Source: Mesorhizobium sp. M1E.F.Ca.ET.045.02.1.1
GTDB lineage: Bacteria; Pseudomonadota; Alphaproteobacteria; Rhizobiales; Rhizobiaceae
Direction: 5' to 3'
Length of the DNA: 64,000 bases
NCBI RefSeq assembly: GCF_003952485.1
Contig: NZ_CP034447.1
Span: 3,796,501-3,860,500 of the forward strand
In this document: piece by piece, positions 62,536-64,000 of the stretch
Position numbering within the stretch: the stretch's first letter is position 1
Layout: each line of letters begins with the position of its first letter
Made by a program: the position numbers and the translations under genes
The notes under the pieces: model-generated
Database searches by the model: none
Seen by the model: the letters and a program-made list of their open reading frames with translations, nothing else
Told to the model about the DNA's origin: nothing

Positions 62536-62700
62536 GTGCATATTTACATCTTCGGTTGGCCGGATACGGGTGGCGATCCTCCACGCATCGATTTGATTTT
62601 GTTGACTTACGGTGAGCTGTTGCGGCCCCATCAGAGGGAAGTAGCCGGTGAGCAACTGCCTCCGCTGTGTCGCCTATTCCGCAGGGTGGACAACATCGTG
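62536..62700 (+). pseudogene. 5' fragment of a MarR-family regulator
   Basis: The frame encodes GDPPRIDLILLTYGELLRPH, then QREVAGEQL, the N-terminal helix of the MarR type. It loses coding character after about 60 codons, where the convergent RraA-like gene's 3' end begins at 62705. Bases 62569-62608 match 14165-14204 at 35 of 40 positions, so this and the remnant near 14 kb derive from related regulators. Confidence 0.5.
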
Positions 62701-62704
62701 ATCG

Positions 62705-63451
62705 TCACCGGCCGTGTCGGCGTCTTGCGTTGCGCCACTCCTCATATTCCCCGCGGGCATCGTCATGCAGCGGATAATAGCGTTGCAACGGCGCGCCTTG
62801 CATGAGCTTCTCTCGCGAGAACTCCTCCCAATCGTGATGACTCTTCGCTTCTTCGATCACCTGCGGGGCCATTGATACTGGAACCACCACCACCCCATCG
62901 TCGTCGGCCACGATGATATCGCCGGGGATCACCGTGACGCCGCCGCAGGCAATCGGAACGTTGACGGCGTTCGGATAGATACTGGTCTGAACATGGTAGT
63001 TAGGCGTCCAGCCGCGCAGCCATAGGGGCAGATCGAGCTTCTCGACATTGGGCCGGTCGCGCATGCATCCATCGATGACGATGCCCGCGCCGCCTCTGCC
63101 CTTGAAATAGGTCGACATCATATCGCCGAAGACGCCAGAGCTCATGTCGCCGCGCGCGTCGACGACGACCACGTCGCCCTCCTGCGCGTGATAGAGCACG
63201 TGCCGGTGCAGTTGCGTCTCCGGATCGGCATATTCCCCCTCGGTGAAGAGGTCCGGCCGCTGCGGCAGGAACTGCAGTGTCAGCGCCGGCCCGACGATCG
63301 ACTTGCCGTGGTTCTGCGCCACCGGACCGACCATGTGCGGGTTGCGGAAGCCCATGTGGCCAAGCGTGCCTGCAACAGTCGCGGCGCCGATCTCCCTTAG
63401 GCCGTCGATCAGGCCTTTGGGCGGCCGCGTGATGTCGGGAGTATGCGTCAT
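62705..63451 (-). CDS. RraA-like protein (HMG/CHA aldolase family)
   Basis: 248 aa. RraA fold: DGLREIGAATVAGTLGHMGF, GKSIVGPALTLQFLPQRPDL, EGDVVVVDARGDMSSGVFGD, GAGIVIDGCMRDRPNVEKLD and PGDIIVADDDGVVVVPV. The G-x-x-V-IDG-C-x-RD motif is the substrate and metal-binding site of 4-hydroxy-4-methyl-2-oxoglutarate aldolases and related sugar-acid enzymes, so RNase E inhibition is unlikely. Start ATG 63451 after GAGG. It follows a dehydratase gene 20 bases upstream, as in aldonate pathways. Confidence 0.9.
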   Translation of the reverse strand: MTHTPDITRPPKGLIDGLREIGAATVAGTLGHMGFRNPHMVGPVAQNHGKSIVGPALTLQFLPQRPDLFTEGEYADPETQLHRHVLYHAQEGDVVVVDARGDMSSGVFGDMMSTYFKGRGGAGIVIDGCMRDRPNVEKLDLPLWLRGWTPNYHVQTSIYPNAVNVPIACGGVTVIPGDIIVADDDGVVVVPVSMAPQVIEEAKSHHDWEEFSREKLMQGAPLQRYYPLHDDARGEYEEWRNARRRHGR

Positions 63452-63474
63452 TATCGCCTCCGGTTGAAATTGAA

Positions 63475-64000
63475 CTACCAGTTCGTGACGGAACCATCGC
63501 GGCGCCTGAGGTGAGGCGCTTCCCAAAAACGGAAACTCTGGGCCTGGATGGCCTCTTCGTTGACCTCGACGCCGAGCCCCGGCAAATCGCTGACCGGATA
63601 ATCGGTGCCGTCGAGCCGTGGTTGCACGGGGAAGAATTCGGAATTGTCGAAGCCCAGCTTGCTTTCCGGCGCCCTGGTCTCGAGCCAGGCGAAGTTGGGC
63701 ACCGCGGCGGCGAGATGCATGGTCGCGGCCGTGCACACCGGACCGAGGGGATTGTGCGGCATCAGGTCCACATAATGCGCCTCGCTCCAGCCGGCGACTT
63801 TCATCGCCTCGGTGAGCCCGCCGACATTGCAGACATCGAGCCGATTGAACTGGTGGATGCCGCGTTCGATGTAGGGCAGGAACTGCCACTTGCTGGCAAA
63901 TTCCTCGCCGATGGCAAAGGGGATGTCGGTCATCCTACGCAAGGATTCGTAGGCCTCCGGCGTTTCGTCCCGTATCGGCTCCTCGAGGAAATCAAGCACG
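63475..64000 (-). CDS. Enolase-superfamily sugar-acid dehydratase, C-terminal part
   Basis: The last 174 residues of a mandelate racemase/muconate lactonising enzyme-type protein; the gene enters from the right edge. It has FLEEPIRDETPEAYESLRRM (the EEP metal ligand), then PFAIGEEFASKWQFLPYIER (second E), GIHQFNRLDVCNVGGLTEAM and the C-terminal PHNPLGPVCTAATMHLAAAV. These are typical of galactonate or mannonate dehydratase-like members. The downstream RraA-like aldolase suggests a sugar-acid degradation operon. Confidence 0.9.
   Translation of the reverse strand, partial: VLDFLEEPIRDETPEAYESLRRMTDIPFAIGEEFASKWQFLPYIERGIHQFNRLDVCNVGGLTEAMKVAGWSEAHYVDLMPHNPLGPVCTAATMHLAAAVPNFAWLETRAPESKLGFDNSEFFPVQPRLDGTDYPVSDLPGLGVEVNEEAIQAQSFRFWEAPHLRRRDGSVTNW

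Noticed and set aside
62705..63451. RNase E regulator RraA
   Set aside because: The fold is RraA-like, but the neighbouring sugar-acid dehydratase and the IDGCMRD metal-site motif point to the aldolase branch of the family.

Overview
The window looks like the chromosome of a Rhizobiales alpha-proteobacterium, most likely Mesorhizobium or a close relative. The grounds are the guaA-linked tyrosine integrase, the high-GC coding style, the many ABC uptake systems and a second complex I cluster. No rRNA, CRISPR array or intact insertion sequence was seen.

Region 1 (about 1-14,850) is accessory DNA. The 3' part of guaA is followed directly by a P4-type integrase of the IntG kind and a convergent AlpA-type small regulator that may be the excision factor. 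After these comes a graveyard of fragments: a DNA methylase, IS3 and IS1182 transposases, a HEPN-like gene, a P-loop NTPase, a MarR regulator and a class II tRNA relic. Within this decay sits an intact, tightly coupled four-gene operon (6260-9207): a PCMT-like methyltransferase, a cupin_8/JmjC-like Fe(II) oxygenase, a 75-aa small protein and a ferritin-like di-iron protein. It has the layout of a modified-peptide (RiPP-like) pathway and is the best candidate for an undescribed system. A DUF4238 gene, a 43-aa membrane peptide and a putative regulator preceded by four iteron-like repeats complete the region.

Region 2 (14,855-35,280) holds a small housekeeping-like group (GYD protein, pterin carbinolamine dehydratase, SAM hydroxide adenosyltransferase, MpaB-type oxygenase, PEBP protein). 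It is followed by a complete second respiratory complex I cluster in unusual order: J-K-antiporter-small protein-antiporter-M-N-A-B-C-D-E-F-G on the minus strand, convergent with H-I-CBS on the plus strand. It encodes four antiporter-like subunits in all.

Region 3 (36,000-43,000) is an arabinofuranoside utilisation locus: ArsR-type regulator, GH51 arabinofuranosidase, sugar ABC transporter, and a convergent ATPase gene. A TATC-N9-GATA dyad precedes the regulator gene and the transporter.

Region 4 (43,370-54,168) is a divergent catabolic regulon under a GntR/FCD regulator. One arm carries shikimate/quinate-type enzymes (AroE, AroQ, an AP-endonuclease-2-like TIM barrel), an HpaF-like isomerase, a Gfo/Idh oxidoreductase and an amino-acid-type ABC transporter. 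The other arm carries an intradiol dioxygenase, an HpaH-like hydratase, an HpaI-like aldolase and a leaderless solute-binding-like protein. Both divergent promoters have an ATAATCG-type operator directly after a TTGACA box.

Region 5 (54,672-64,000) contains a class III cyclase/TPR protein and a probable toxin-immunity locus: a Ser-rich repeat protein with a toxin-like C-terminus, two paralogous membrane-anchored small proteins and an orphan toxin tip. It continues with CapA, a truncated UspA, a cytochrome c, a metallophosphoesterase, a CarS-like protein, a second MarR fragment, an RraA-like protein and the end of an enolase-superfamily dehydratase.
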